From Fundidesulfovibrio agrisoli (lineage in GTDB: Bacteria > Desulfobacterota > Desulfovibrionia > Desulfovibrionales > Desulfovibrionaceae), in the NCBI RefSeq assembly GCF_022808715.1, contig NZ_JAKZKX010000013.1:1-42996 (forward strand): a stretch of 42,996 nt of DNA, given 5' to 3'. A model generated the notes under the pieces. That model was not told the origin of the DNA, ran no database searches, and saw only the letters and a program-made list of their open reading frames with translations. The first letter of the stretch is position 1; each line of letters starts with the position of its first letter. This document shows positions 23,779 through 32,243 of the stretch, one piece after another. Made by a program: the position numbers and the translations under genes.

Positions 23779-23808
23779 TTCTTACAGATTATCCGTGAAG
23801 GCTGTCAA
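23779..23808 (-). promoter_or_regulatory. Promoter of the riboswitch-nrdG-nrdD operon
   Basis: TTGACA (23803-23808) and TAAGAA (23779-23784) with an 18-base spacer, placed so that transcription would start a few bases before the riboswitch. The 23809-23898 spacer also holds a strong hairpin (about 23853-23890, arms GCGGGCTGCGG/CCGCAGCCCGC) after plsY, without a proper T-run. Confidence 0.6.
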
Positions 23809-23898
23809 GCGACGAATTACAACCCTTTGATACGGCAGGGCTTTTTTTTGCGCGGGCTGCGGCTGGGCCGATACAGGCTCCGCAGCCCGCGTTGCGGC

Positions 23899-24495
23899 TC
23901 AGTCGTCTTTTTTCTTTTTCCAAGGTTTTTCAGTGCCTTGGCGCAGGCGCTCGATGTTCTCCCGATGCTTCCAGACCACCAGGCCCGCGATCACGAAGGC
24001 CACGGGCACCACGCTGCCCGGCCCGAACCACCAGACCGTGAAGGGCAGGCTCACCGCCAGCAGCAGCGACCCCAGGGAGACGAAGCCCGAGATGGCGATG
24101 GCGGCCACGCACAGGCCCACGGAGACAAGCGTGGCGGGCGCCGACAGCGCCAGGAACGCGCCGATGGTGGTGGCCACGCCCTTGCCGCCCTTGTAGCGCA
24201 GGAACACCGGGAAGATGTGCCCGGCCACGGCGGCCAGGGCCACCAGGGAGGGGTAGAAGCCCTCGCAGCTCATCTGCCAGGCCACGGCGACGGGGATGAG
24301 GCCCTTGAGGGCGTCCAGCACCAGGGTCAGCACGCCGAGCTTCGTGCCGCACAGGCGCGAGACGTTGGTGGCCCCGATGTTGCGGCTGCCCGCGGTGCGC
24401 GGGTCGATGCCCCGGGCGGCCTGGGCGATGAACAATCCGAAGGGGAACGAGCCGGCCAGATAGGCCAGGGCCAGCCAGGCGATCTTGGCGAACAT
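23899..24495 (-). CDS. plsY: Acyl-phosphate:glycerol-3-phosphate acyltransferase
   Basis: Inner-membrane enzyme that puts the first acyl chain on glycerol-3-phosphate using acyl phosphate. It is 198 residues with about five membrane helices. The three active-site loops are visible: GSFPFG near residue 16, GSRNIGATNVSR near 37, and KGGKGVATTIG near 104. The last residues are a Lys-rich cytoplasmic tail. It starts three bases after the RNB ribonuclease gene and so shares its transcript. The next acylation step could be done by the PlsC-like protein at 9089-9823. Confidence 0.95.
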   Translation of the reverse strand: MFAKIAWLALAYLAGSFPFGLFIAQAARGIDPRTAGSRNIGATNVSRLCGTKLGVLTLVLDALKGLIPVAVAWQMSCEGFYPSLVALAAVAGHIFPVFLRYKGGKGVATTIGAFLALSAPATLVSVGLCVAAIAISGFVSLGSLLLAVSLPFTVWWFGPGSVVPVAFVIAGLVVWKHRENIERLRQGTEKPWKKKKDD

Positions 24496-24498
24496 GGT

Positions 24499-26634
24499 CT
24501 ACTCCTTGCCGTCCAGGGGGAACCAGTCCCCCACGTCGGGCTTTTCTTCTTCCTCGCGCGCGCTCATCACGCGGAATTCGTTGGTCAGCGGGTCCACCTT
24601 GCCGAGTTTGACCCAGAAGCGCTGGCCGGGCTGGGCGTTGCCGCCGAGCATCTCGCGGCCCACCCGCACGTACATCTGCAGCTCCGTGAGGCTCAAGGCC
24701 GTCAATTGCCCGCACTCCTCGACCACCACGGCCTCGAACTCGCGTTCGCGGGCGTTCTGCTGCATGAACAGGAGCTTCCAGTAACGCGGCCGGAAGCGCT
24801 GCACCTGGCCCACGGCGTCCAGGCGCGCCGCGATGCGCGGCAAGAGCTCCGTCAGGGCCTCGCGGCCGTACAGCGGGGCGCCGGATTCAAGAAAGTGCTG
24901 CACCTGGGCCATGTTCACCAGGTCGCTCAGGCGGCGCAGGGGCGAGGTGATGGGCGCGTAGGCCTCGGCCGCGATGGAGGCGTGCCTGCCGGGGCGGGCC
25001 TCCAGGGTGGCCCCGCTGAGCTGCTTCACGGCGCGGTGCATGTCCACCGGGCTGGTCCAGACACCGGCGTAGCCGTGGGGGATGGAGACGTCCTGCACGC
25101 GGTGCAGCAGGGGGATATCCCGCTCCTTGGCCCAGGCCGCGATGGAGGCGTTGGCCAGGATCATCAGCTCGCTCACGGTCATCTGGGCCTTGGGGTGCTC
25201 CTCCTGCCTGCACAGCTCCACGCGCAGGGCCTCGGGCGGGCCGCACAGGGCCAGCTTGGGCTCGGGCCTGTCCAGGATCACGGCCCCGCGCTCGATGCGC
25301 GCGGCGCGCAGAGCCTGGGCCACCTGATGGGCCACGGCTACGGTCGGGCCATGTTCGTCCGTCGTTTCTCCGGACTCCAGCCAGCGCTCCACGGACTCGT
25401 AGGTCAGGTTGGCCTCCACGCTCACCCAGCCCAGCCGGGGCTCGAAGCTCCGCGGCGCGGCCTGGGCGTCCAGCTCCCAGTCCAGCAGCAGGGCCGGAGT
25501 GGGCTGGCCGGCGTTGAGGCTCAGCAGGCCGCAGCCCAGGGCCTCGGGCAGCATGTGGCTGGTCTGTTCCGGCAGGTAGAGGCTGGTGGCGCGGTCGCTG
25601 ACGGCCTGGCCCAGCGGGCTCTCGAAATTCCAGGCGGCGGTGGGCCGCGCCAGGGCCATGCGCACCTTCCAGCCCCCGCCGGGCAGGGGCTCCACGCGGA
25701 AGGCGTCGTCGATGTCGCGGGTGGTGGGAGAGTCCACGCTCAGGAAGCGGGCCGGGTCCGGCTCGCCGCGCATGGCTTCGAGCCGGGCGCGCAGGGCCTC
25801 GATCTCTGCGGAGAATGCCGCGCTCCAGGCGTCGCCGGGCTCGTACCCGGCCTGATCCAGCAGGAAATTGTAGTGCGGGGGGATGAGGCCCCACTCCTGG
25901 GCCAGGATCAGCGGCTGCTGCGGGTGCTCGGGCAGGCCCTTGCGCAGTTGCTGCCACAGGGGGGCCCACTGGGGGCTCTCCTGGTCGGCAAGCAGGGCCT
26001 TGAGCATCTCCCTGAGCTTGGCTGCGGCCTCCGGGTCCAGCTGGGCGGCCAGCTTGGCGGCGTCCTTGCGCCTGCCCGAGGCCCAGCCGGTCCACAACTC
26101 GTGGAAAAATGTCTGCCCGGCCGTGACCACCAGTTCCCGCTCGCGCGCGGCGGCCTGCTCGGCCAAGCGGCGCTCCACCACCTCGGCGGGGTAGACCTCG
26201 AAATTGGGCGGCTGGAACTTGAAGTGGGTCTTCACGGCCAGGAGCGCGCGGCCCATGGCGGCCACGCGGTCCACATCGGGGTTCTCGAAGCTCAGGCCCG
26301 CGAACCAGGCCGGGGAGGACACCGTGACCTCGCCCTGGGCCAGCTCCCAGATCTCCAGCGGGTCGATGCCGGCGGCCAGCTCCTCGCGCAGGCGGGAGTG
26401 CTCGCGCAGCTTCTCCAGGATGGCTTCGCGGTTGTGCGCGCCCTCGAAGCGGGGGCCGATCCAGGGCAGGATGCGCGAGGCCGCCAGCTTGCTCTCGCGC
26501 TTGTTCAGGGTGAACAGATGCAGCTTGTCCCCGGTGGCCTGCTCAACCCAGGCGAGCTGGGGCTCGTTGCCCTGGAGGAACTCCACGATGCAGCCTGCGC
26601 TGGCCATGGACTGTATGGACGGATGCTTGGTCAA
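24499..26634 (-). CDS. RNB-domain ribonuclease (RNase II/R family)
   Basis: Processive 3'-5' exoribonuclease family member, about 711 residues. The catalytic aspartates sit in SVDSPTTRDIDDAF (Asp303, 309, 311 and 312 counted from the ATG at 26640). The RNB domain spans about 295-600, ending with YAPITSPLRRLSDLVN. The N-terminal part has a diverged cold-shock/helical region, and the C-terminus a short S1-like segment (about 630-700). The TTG at 26634 is preferred because GGAG stands seven bases before it; the ATG at 26640 would leave only a base or so. Such proteins in deltaproteobacteria and cyanobacteria are shorter and more diverged than RNase R. It is coupled to plsY. Confidence 0.85.
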   Translation of the reverse strand: MTKHPSIQSMASAGCIVEFLQGNEPQLAWVEQATGDKLHLFTLNKRESKLAASRILPWIGPRFEGAHNREAILEKLREHSRLREELAAGIDPLEIWELAQGEVTVSSPAWFAGLSFENPDVDRVAAMGRALLAVKTHFKFQPPNFEVYPAEVVERRLAEQAAARERELVVTAGQTFFHELWTGWASGRRKDAAKLAAQLDPEAAAKLREMLKALLADQESPQWAPLWQQLRKGLPEHPQQPLILAQEWGLIPPHYNFLLDQAGYEPGDAWSAAFSAEIEALRARLEAMRGEPDPARFLSVDSPTTRDIDDAFRVEPLPGGGWKVRMALARPTAAWNFESPLGQAVSDRATSLYLPEQTSHMLPEALGCGLLSLNAGQPTPALLLDWELDAQAAPRSFEPRLGWVSVEANLTYESVERWLESGETTDEHGPTVAVAHQVAQALRAARIERGAVILDRPEPKLALCGPPEALRVELCRQEEHPKAQMTVSELMILANASIAAWAKERDIPLLHRVQDVSIPHGYAGVWTSPVDMHRAVKQLSGATLEARPGRHASIAAEAYAPITSPLRRLSDLVNMAQVQHFLESGAPLYGREALTELLPRIAARLDAVGQVQRFRPRYWKLLFMQQNAREREFEAVVVEECGQLTALSLTELQMYVRVGREMLGGNAQPGQRFWVKLGKVDPLTNEFRVMSAREEEEKPDVGDWFPLDGKE

Positions 26635-26690
26635 AAACATTCTCCGGCGGCCGGGACGGGCCGCCCGTCATAAGCTGTATTCACCGCGCA

Positions 26691-26746
26691 CGGCGCGAAG
26701 CCGGAGGGGATTCCAAAGGGAGGAACTCCCTTTGGCCGCCGGAGGC
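26691..26746 (+). repeat. REP-like intergenic repeat, copy B
   Basis: Nearly identical (55 of 56 bases) to copy D at 28791-28846: CGGCGCGAAGCCGG module, GATTCCAAAGGGAGG, inverted repeat AAAGGGAG/CTCCCTTT, end TGGCCGCCGGAGGC. Copies B and C face each other. The 178 bases between them hold further hairpins (GAACCG/CGGTTC) and no gene. Together they fill the 346-base gap between the RNB ribonuclease and purH. Confidence 0.75.
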
Positions 26747-26924
26747 TTCCGTATGTCTCGGCCCCAGCCGTGGCCTCCGCGCCGCCGAACCGACCGCTGT
26801 ATTTGAAGAACATCGGCCGGTTCGACGCGCGGGAGGCGCCGGCAGGAGCCAGCGCGGTTCGCCGCGTTTGAAACGTGGCGAACATACAAGGCTTCTCGCC
26901 AATCGCAAGGCTGGATGCCGAAAA

Positions 26925-26986
26925 GCCTCCGGCGGCCAGAGGGGCTTCGCCCCTCTGGACTCCGAAACGGCTTCGCGGCAAGCGCC
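26925..26986 (-). repeat. REP-like intergenic repeat, copy C
   Basis: Minus-strand copy: GGAGTCCAGAGGGGCGAAG, inverted repeat AGAGGGGC/GCCCCTCT, and the signature TGGCCGCCGGAGGC. It abuts the purH stop codon. Copy A is its closest relative in the first module. Confidence 0.75.
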
Positions 26987-28264
26987 TTAGTGCTTGAAGG
27001 AGCGCTGCCCCGTGAAGACCATGGCCACCTGCGGGGAGGCCTCGTTCACGGCCTGCACCACCTCCCAGTCGCGGATGGAGCCGCCGGGCTGGGCGATGGC
27101 CGTGACGCCCTGGGCCAGGGCCAGGTCCACGCCGTCGCGGAAGGGGAAGAAGCCGTCCGAGACCAGCACGGAGCCGGGCAGGCCGCCCCTGTCCGCCCTG
27201 GTCTGGGCTTCGATGCCCTCCAGAACCTTGCCCAGGGAGGTGTCCGTGGCGGCCTTCTCGCGCAGCTCGTGGATGGAGAGCTGGTGGCGCTCCCAGGCCA
27301 GCAGGTCGGCGTACTTGGTGTAGGCCTTGTGGATGGTCAGCTGGACCACGCCCACGCGGTCCTGCTCGCCGGTGCCGATGCCCACGGTGGCCCCGTCGCG
27401 CGCGAAGATCACGGAGTTGGAGGTCACGCCCGCCTCCACGGCCCAGGCGAAGAGCAGGTCGTCGGCCTCGCGCGGGCTGGGGGCGCGGGCGATGAAGGTC
27501 TTGCCGTCCTTGGTGGAGCCCTGGGCCGGGATGAAGTCGTCCGCGCTCAGGATGCGGTTGCGGAAGGAGAACTGCATGACCATGCCGCCGTCCGTGAGCG
27601 ACTTGATGTCCAGGAAGGGCTGGCCCACCATCTCGGACAGGCGGGCGATGCCGGGCAGGGCGATGATGCGCAGGTTCTTCTTGGTGGTGAGCACTTCCAG
27701 GGCTGCGGGCTCGTAGTCGGGGGCGGCGACCACCTCGAAATAGTTGGCCGCGATGCGCTCGGCCGTGGCCTTGTCCAGGGTGCGGTTGACCACGATGGCC
27801 CCGCCGAAGGCGGCGATGCGGTCGGAGAGGTTGGCGCGCTCGAAGGCGGTGGCCAGGCCCTCGTCGGTCCAGGCGGCGCCGCAGGGGTTGTTGTGCTTGA
27901 GGATCACGGCGGCGGGCTTGGCCGAGAGGTACTGGAGGATGTTCAAGCCGTTGTCCACGTCGGTGAGGTTGGTCTTGCCCGGGTGCTTGCCGGACTGGAT
28001 CAGGTGCTCCTCGGTGATGGCCGAGACCAGGCCCTGGCCCGCGCCCCTGAAGCGCACCCCGCCCAGCTCCAGCGCGCCGGAGGCGAGCTGATAGAGCGCG
28101 GCTGGCTGGTCCGGGTTCTCGCCGTAGCGCAGGCCCTTGGCCTCGCCGTCGATGGTCCAGCTGCGTTTGGTGAAGGTCAGGGTCTGCCCGCCCATGGTGA
28201 TGGTCATGTCCTGCGGGAAGGGGTCCTCGGAAATGGTGGTGTACATCTTCTTGAGATCGCTCAT
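26987..28264 (-). CDS. purH: AICAR formyltransferase (PurH C-terminal half only)
   Basis: Transfers a formyl group from 10-formyl-THF to AICAR late in purine synthesis. The 425-residue protein, starting MSDLKKMYTT, aligns by motifs only to the AICARFT half of PurH: LRYGENPDQPAALY near the N-terminus, then ILKHNNPCGAA, which carries the catalytic Lys-His pair. Further segments are FGGAIVVNRTLD, QGSTKDGKTF and FFPFRDGVDLA, and the end PGGSIRDWEVVQAVNE. The roughly 200-residue IMP cyclohydrolase (MGS-fold) domain of standard bifunctional PurH is missing, and no such gene adjoins. So IMP cyclisation must be done by a separate protein. The purine partner purA lies 6 kb away in another operon. Confidence 0.9.
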   Translation of the reverse strand: MSDLKKMYTTISEDPFPQDMTITMGGQTLTFTKRSWTIDGEAKGLRYGENPDQPAALYQLASGALELGGVRFRGAGQGLVSAITEEHLIQSGKHPGKTNLTDVDNGLNILQYLSAKPAAVILKHNNPCGAAWTDEGLATAFERANLSDRIAAFGGAIVVNRTLDKATAERIAANYFEVVAAPDYEPAALEVLTTKKNLRIIALPGIARLSEMVGQPFLDIKSLTDGGMVMQFSFRNRILSADDFIPAQGSTKDGKTFIARAPSPREADDLLFAWAVEAGVTSNSVIFARDGATVGIGTGEQDRVGVVQLTIHKAYTKYADLLAWERHQLSIHELREKAATDTSLGKVLEGIEAQTRADRGGLPGSVLVSDGFFPFRDGVDLALAQGVTAIAQPGGSIRDWEVVQAVNEASPQVAMVFTGQRSFKH

Positions 28265-28386
28265 GGTCTGCTCCGGTATGGCGTGCTGAGAAGGGCACCC
28301 TAGCACAGCGGGGAGTGGGCGGCAAACGGGCATTGGCCGCGCGGGTTTTTCGTGCTAGGCGGTGCGGGTACGATCGTGGAGGCCGT

Positions 28387-28770
28387 GTGGAAAAAGTGCT
28401 CGTGAAGCTGGCCAAGCAGCTCAACAACTACGACGAGGCGTCGCTCATCAACCTGTGGGAGAAGTACGCCGAGCAGGTCAAACGCTTCGAGCCTTCGCGC
28501 CGCTGGGAGGAGTCCGTGCTGATCCTCTCCATGATCCAGGCCGTGCGCTTCAAGAACCAGCTTTTCAACCTGCACTGGTCCGAGGGCCGCGCCCCGGGCG
28601 AGGTTCAGCCGGAAAAATCCCTCATCGAGGCCGTGCACCAGCCCGGCCAGGCCCCCCAGCCGCATGCCCCGGCCAAGCCCAAGGGCAGGGTGCTCTCCTT
28701 CAAGCACAAGGAGGACGCCATGAGCGAGACCGTCATCACCCGCGACGAATCCGAGGACGACGGCCAGTAG
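28387..28770 (+). CDS. Small charged protein of unknown function
   Basis: 127 residues from a GTG four bases after a GGAGG site. Residues 1-70 are helical and basic-acidic (VKLAKQLNNYDEASLINLWE, then KYAEQVKRFEPSRRWEESVL). A Pro/Ala/Gln linker with APAKPKGRVL follows, then a short acidic tail (ITRDESEDDGQ). There is no signal peptide. It is divergent from purH and followed by a REP element. The pattern of a folded helical head and disordered tail fits a small adaptor or nucleic-acid-associated protein, but no family is recognised. Codon usage is like the surrounding genes, so it is probably real. Confidence 0.6.
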   Translation: MEKVLVKLAKQLNNYDEASLINLWEKYAEQVKRFEPSRRWEESVLILSMIQAVRFKNQLFNLHWSEGRAPGEVQPEKSLIEAVHQPGQAPQPHAPAKPKGRVLSFKHKEDAMSETVITRDESEDDGQ

Positions 28771-28790
28771 CCCGCCCGTATTCCCGCTCC

Positions 28791-28846
28791 CGGCGCGAAG
28801 CCGGGAGGGATTCCAAAGGGAGGAACTCCCTTTGGCCGCCGGAGGC
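28791..28846 (+). repeat. REP-like intergenic repeat, copy D
   Basis: 55 of 56 bases identical to copy B, same orientation. Both flank the purH region (2.1 kb apart). The remaining spacer up to 29021 carries an inverted repeat GGATGCCG/CGGCATCC (28931-28968) and nothing coding that I can support. Confidence 0.75.
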
Positions 28847-29021
28847 CTCTTCGCCCACCCTCTGCCCCGTAAATCAAAACAACTTTCCATAACCTTGGCC
28901 GTTTTCACGCGGCGCGCGCCGGTTCCCTTGGGATGCCGCGCAGCAGGCTTGCACCGCGCCCGGCATCCTGCCAAGCGGGCGTGTTGCGCACTGCGCCATG
29001 TCAGCCACCTGGAGATGGTCT

Positions 29022-29059
29022 GAAAACAAAAAGGGCCCGCGTCACGAGCGCGAGCCCTT
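29022..29059 (-). terminator. Intrinsic terminator of the PstS/PstS/TAXI operon
   Basis: Stem AAGGGCCCGCG/CGCGAGCCCTT (one mismatch, 7-base loop). On the minus strand it is followed by TTTTTGTTTTC. It lies 25 bases after the TAXI stop codon. Confidence 0.85.
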
Positions 29060-29083
29060 CTTCGTTTCGTTCTCCCGAGTTCC

Positions 29084-30439
29084 CTAGCCTGCGGTCTTGT
29101 GCTCCTGAAGCTCCCGCGTGCGCTCGATGCGGCCGCGCGTCTCCTGCATGGCCAGCAGGAAGCGCGTCATCAGGTTGGGGTCGCCCATCTTCATCTTGGT
29201 GTAGCGCTCGATGCCGGTGGCGTAGAGCGCGTCCGCCTTTTCGGCCAGCTTGGCCAGCGCCTCGGCGTCCGCGCCTCCGGCCGCCTCCAGGCGGGAAAGC
29301 TCGCGTTCCAGCGCGGCCACCTCGCCCAGGTAGCGCTTGAACTCGCGGTCCGCCTCCTCCCTGGTGGAGCCCGCGCCCATGAGCCAGCGCGTGATGACCA
29401 GGAAGCCGGAGGCCAGGCTCATCACCAGGCCGAAGATCCCCTGGACCTTCTTCCAGGTCTTCTCCGAGAACACGGGGTCCTGGCGCTTGAGGTAGGCGGT
29501 GGTGCCCTCCGAGATGGGGAAGCCGGAGGGGGTGGTGACCAGCTTGGGGTCGAGCTTCTGGCGCAGGGAGGTCTCCATGCCCACGCTGAAGAGCACCTCC
29601 AGCAGGTCGGCCACGGCCCCGGGCGGAACCTTGGCGTTGGCGACCATGAACATGTTCACGCCCAGGGCCTTGATGTCCTTGGCGGGTATGGGCGGGTTGA
29701 CGCTGTAGGTGTAGCTGAGGATCGTGGCGTTGGCGACCCAGCCGTAGCGCAGGGAGAGCGAGGCCGGGAAGGGCAGCTCCATCATCTGGTAGCCGTTGTG
29801 CTTGATGAGGTGCTCCACCAGGAAGGAGGGCAGGGTGGAGAGCACGAAGATGGCGTCGGGCATCTTGCGCGGGGGCAGGGCGGTGAGCTTCTCGGAGGAG
29901 AAGTTGGTCTCGGCGTAGTCCACCCCGTGTTCCAGCTGCGAGAAGTTGAGCACGGTCTGGGCCACGATGCGGGTGCCGCCCTCCTTGGAGCCCATGTTGA
30001 TGACCTTGCCCTTGAGGTCCTTGATGTCCTTGATCTCGGGGCGCACCAGCAGGTGGACGACCTCCGGCATGATGGCCGTGACGTGGCGGACGTTGGGCAG
30101 GTGCACGTCCAGGCCGCCCTGGATGATGGCCAGGTCCAGCTCGCCCTTGTCCAGGGCGTCGAGCGCCGCGAAGGAGCCGGAAATCGGCTCGATCACCAGG
30201 TTTATCGAGCGTTTGGCGGCCTCCTGGCGCAGCACGGTGGCCAGCTTGTGCCGGTTGCCCAGGATGTCGCCGCCGGTGATGCGCAGGGTGTAGCTGCGCG
30301 GCCAGAGCTCCCAGACGGAGTAGCCGCACCAGCCCGCCAGGGCGAGCACGATGAGCCCGCCCACCACACGCCTGAACCAGACGTTCTTCTGCAGCCTGAC
30401 GAGATATTTGTTGAGTACGTCTTGAGCTTCTGACGCCAT
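29084..30439 (-). CDS. Membrane-anchored TAXI-family solute-binding protein
   Basis: 451 residues; TAXI proteins normally are about 320 residues with a cleaved signal. Here one helix at about 24-44 anchors the N-terminus. The binding-protein fold follows (LRITGGDILGNRHKLATVLR, LDLAIIQGGLDVHLP, LKGKVINMGSKEGGTRIVAQ). A second helix (about 334-354, IFGLVMSLASGFLVI) then leads to a 95-residue tail rich in Glu/Arg coiled coil (REFKRYLGEVAALERELSRL). So the binding domain sits in the periplasm with a cytoplasmic tail, a sensor-like topology. No TRAP permease gene is next to it. It is the last gene of an operon with two PstS-type proteins, with an AGGAGC ribosome-binding site. Confidence 0.82.
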   Translation of the reverse strand: MASEAQDVLNKYLVRLQKNVWFRRVVGGLIVLALAGWCGYSVWELWPRSYTLRITGGDILGNRHKLATVLRQEAAKRSINLVIEPISGSFAALDALDKGELDLAIIQGGLDVHLPNVRHVTAIMPEVVHLLVRPEIKDIKDLKGKVINMGSKEGGTRIVAQTVLNFSQLEHGVDYAETNFSSEKLTALPPRKMPDAIFVLSTLPSFLVEHLIKHNGYQMMELPFPASLSLRYGWVANATILSYTYSVNPPIPAKDIKALGVNMFMVANAKVPPGAVADLLEVLFSVGMETSLRQKLDPKLVTTPSGFPISEGTTAYLKRQDPVFSEKTWKKVQGIFGLVMSLASGFLVITRWLMGAGSTREEADREFKRYLGEVAALERELSRLEAAGGADAEALAKLAEKADALYATGIERYTKMKMGDPNLMTRFLLAMQETRGRIERTRELQEHKTAG

Positions 30440-30494
30440 GATCGCTCCTTGAGAAGCTTGGGTTGGGCGTGGTCCGGCGTTGCGTTCCGGGCTG

Positions 30495-31346
30495 TTAGTA
30501 GACGCGGACGAGCTGCTCTTTCTCGAGCAGGGCCTGGCCCTCGCCGCTGATGGCGAACTCGACGAACCGCTTGGCCCAGGGGGTGGCGGTCTGGCCGATG
30601 GCGAAATAGTAGGTTCTGGCCAGGGGGTAGCGGCCCGAGAGCACGGTCTCCCGGTTGAGGTCCACCGTGTCGATGGTCAGCACCTTGACCTCCCCGCCCA
30701 GGTCGGGCAGCGCGGCGTAGCCCACGGCCCAAGGGTTGGCCTGGATCTCGCCGGCCATCATCTTGCCGCTTTCGAGCTGCTTGGCGCCCTTGGCGATGTC
30801 CTCGCCTTCCAGGGCCGCCTCCTCAAGCCCGCGCCGGGTGGTGGAGGAGGACTTGCGCGAAAGCAGCGCGATGGGCTGGTCCGGCCCGCCGAGCTCGCTC
30901 CAGTTGGTGACCGCCCCGGAGAACACGTCCTTCACCTGCTTCATGCTCAGGTTGGAGACGGGGTTGGAGGGGTTCACCACGACGGCGATGGCGTTCTTGG
31001 CCAGGATGAAGTTGCGGACGCTGTCGCTGTCTTCGCTGCGGCTCATATCGCGGGAAAGGCCCGCCACGTCGATGGCTCCGGTCTTCACGGCCAGGAGCCC
31101 CGCGGTGGAGCCGCCGCCGTCGCAGACCACGCGCAGGCCCTCGGTCTTGGCGGCGAAGGCCTCCCCGAGGTGCTTGGCGAAGGGCAGGACCGTCGAGGAA
31201 CCGGCGATGAGGAGGGACTTGTCGGCCTTCTCCCGCTGGCAGCCCAACCCCGACAGCGAGAGCAGAAGCGCGCAGAGCAGGCACAACTGGAAGGCGGCCT
31301 TCGCGGTGCGGCCGGTACGGCGACGCGGTGAATTGTGTGCGGACAT
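30495..31346 (-). CDS. PstS-like substrate-binding lipoprotein
   Basis: 283 residues. A lipoprotein signal ends in LSGLGC (Cys36). The mature part shows the phosphate-type binding fold: LLIAGSSTVLPFAKHLGEAF, VVCDGGGSTAGLLAVKTGAID, AIAVVVNPSNPVSNLSMKQV and KDVFSGAVTNWSELGG. The hinge-region SSSTTRRGLEE replaces the usual SGT loop, so phosphate binding is not assured. It starts 12 bases after the first PstS-like gene with an AGGAGG site. No pstC, pstA, pstB or phoU gene is present, so a sensing rather than transport role is possible. Confidence 0.85.
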   Translation of the reverse strand: MSAHNSPRRRTGRTAKAAFQLCLLCALLLSLSGLGCQREKADKSLLIAGSSTVLPFAKHLGEAFAAKTEGLRVVCDGGGSTAGLLAVKTGAIDVAGLSRDMSRSEDSDSVRNFILAKNAIAVVVNPSNPVSNLSMKQVKDVFSGAVTNWSELGGPDQPIALLSRKSSSTTRRGLEEAALEGEDIAKGAKQLESGKMMAGEIQANPWAVGYAALPDLGGEVKVLTIDTVDLNRETVLSGRYPLARTYYFAIGQTATPWAKRFVEFAISGEGQALLEKEQLVRVY

Positions 31347-31358
31347 TGCTGCGGCCTC

Positions 31359-32243
31359 CTACGGAGCGGGGTTGGTGCTGATCGGGAGCATCTTGAGCTT
31401 CTTGGCCAGCTCCTGGCCCTTGTCCGGGGCTTGCAGAAAGCGGACGAAGGCCTGCGAGGCTTCGGAGGGGTTCTCCTTGACCACCACGGCCAGGACGCGC
31501 GTCAGCGGATAGCCGCCGTTCAGGATGTTCTCCCTGTCGGCCGCGACGCCTTCCACGGTGAGCGCCTTGATGCTCTCGCTCAGCAGGCTCCAGGCCACGT
31601 AGCCGATGGCGTTCCTGTCGGCGGCTACGGCGCGCAGCATGGGCTGCATCTCCATGGTCCTGGCCTGGGGGGTGATGGCCGCGTCCGCGCCCAGGACCTT
31701 GTCCTTCCAGAGCTCGTAGGTGCCGGAGACACCGTCGTGCGTGGTGACCACGATGGGGGCGTCGCTGCCGCCCACGTCCTTCCAGTTGGTGATCTTGCCG
31801 GAATAGATCTTCTTGAGCTGCTCCAGCGAGAGGGCGGACACGGGGTTCTGCGGGTTGACCACCGGAACCACGGCGTCGTTGCAGAGGGGGATGGTCTTGA
31901 GGTGGACCTTCTCGGACTTGGCCTTGCGCTCCAGCTCTTCGGGAATCTCGGAGGAGATCATGGCGATCTCGGAGGTCCCGTCGATCAGGGCCTTCACCCC
32001 GCGCGCCGTGCCGCCGCCCGAAACAGTGACGATGGTGCCGGGGTTCTCCCGCATGTACTGCTCGGCGGCCAGTTGGGTGAAGAGCCGCAAGGTGTTGGAG
32101 CCCGCGACGTGGACGCTCTGCGAGCCTCCGGCAGCCTTGGCCTGCATGGCCGAGGGGAGGATGAGGGCGGCGGCCAGGGCGAAGAGGATCAGCCTCCGCC
32201 ACAGGCCCGGACGGACTTCGCGCCTTGTGAGCTGGTGGACCAT
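31359..32243 (-). CDS. PstS-type phosphate-binding protein
   Basis: 294 residues from MVHQLTRREV with a GAGGTT site; a longer in-frame form to 32327 is less likely. The signal peptide ends near MQAKAAGG. The ligand loops are present: VAGSNTLRLFTQLAAEQYM, VSGGGTARGVKALIDGTSEI, AVVPVVNPQNPVSALSLEQ, KIYSGKITNWKDVGG and GVSGTYELWKD (the SGT phosphate loop). It is more canonical than the next gene. It is first in the operon, behind a near-perfect promoter. Ligand is probably phosphate or a related oxyanion (inferred). Confidence 0.88.
   Translation of the reverse strand: MVHQLTRREVRPGLWRRLILFALAAALILPSAMQAKAAGGSQSVHVAGSNTLRLFTQLAAEQYMRENPGTIVTVSGGGTARGVKALIDGTSEIAMISSEIPEELERKAKSEKVHLKTIPLCNDAVVPVVNPQNPVSALSLEQLKKIYSGKITNWKDVGGSDAPIVVTTHDGVSGTYELWKDKVLGADAAITPQARTMEMQPMLRAVAADRNAIGYVAWSLLSESIKALTVEGVAADRENILNGGYPLTRVLAVVVKENPSEASQAFVRFLQAPDKGQELAKKLKMLPISTNPAP

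Noticed and set aside
23809-23898. Run of eight T next to a strong hairpin after plsY as a terminator
   Set aside because: On the minus strand the hairpin is followed by A, not T; the polarity is wrong for intrinsic termination of plsY.
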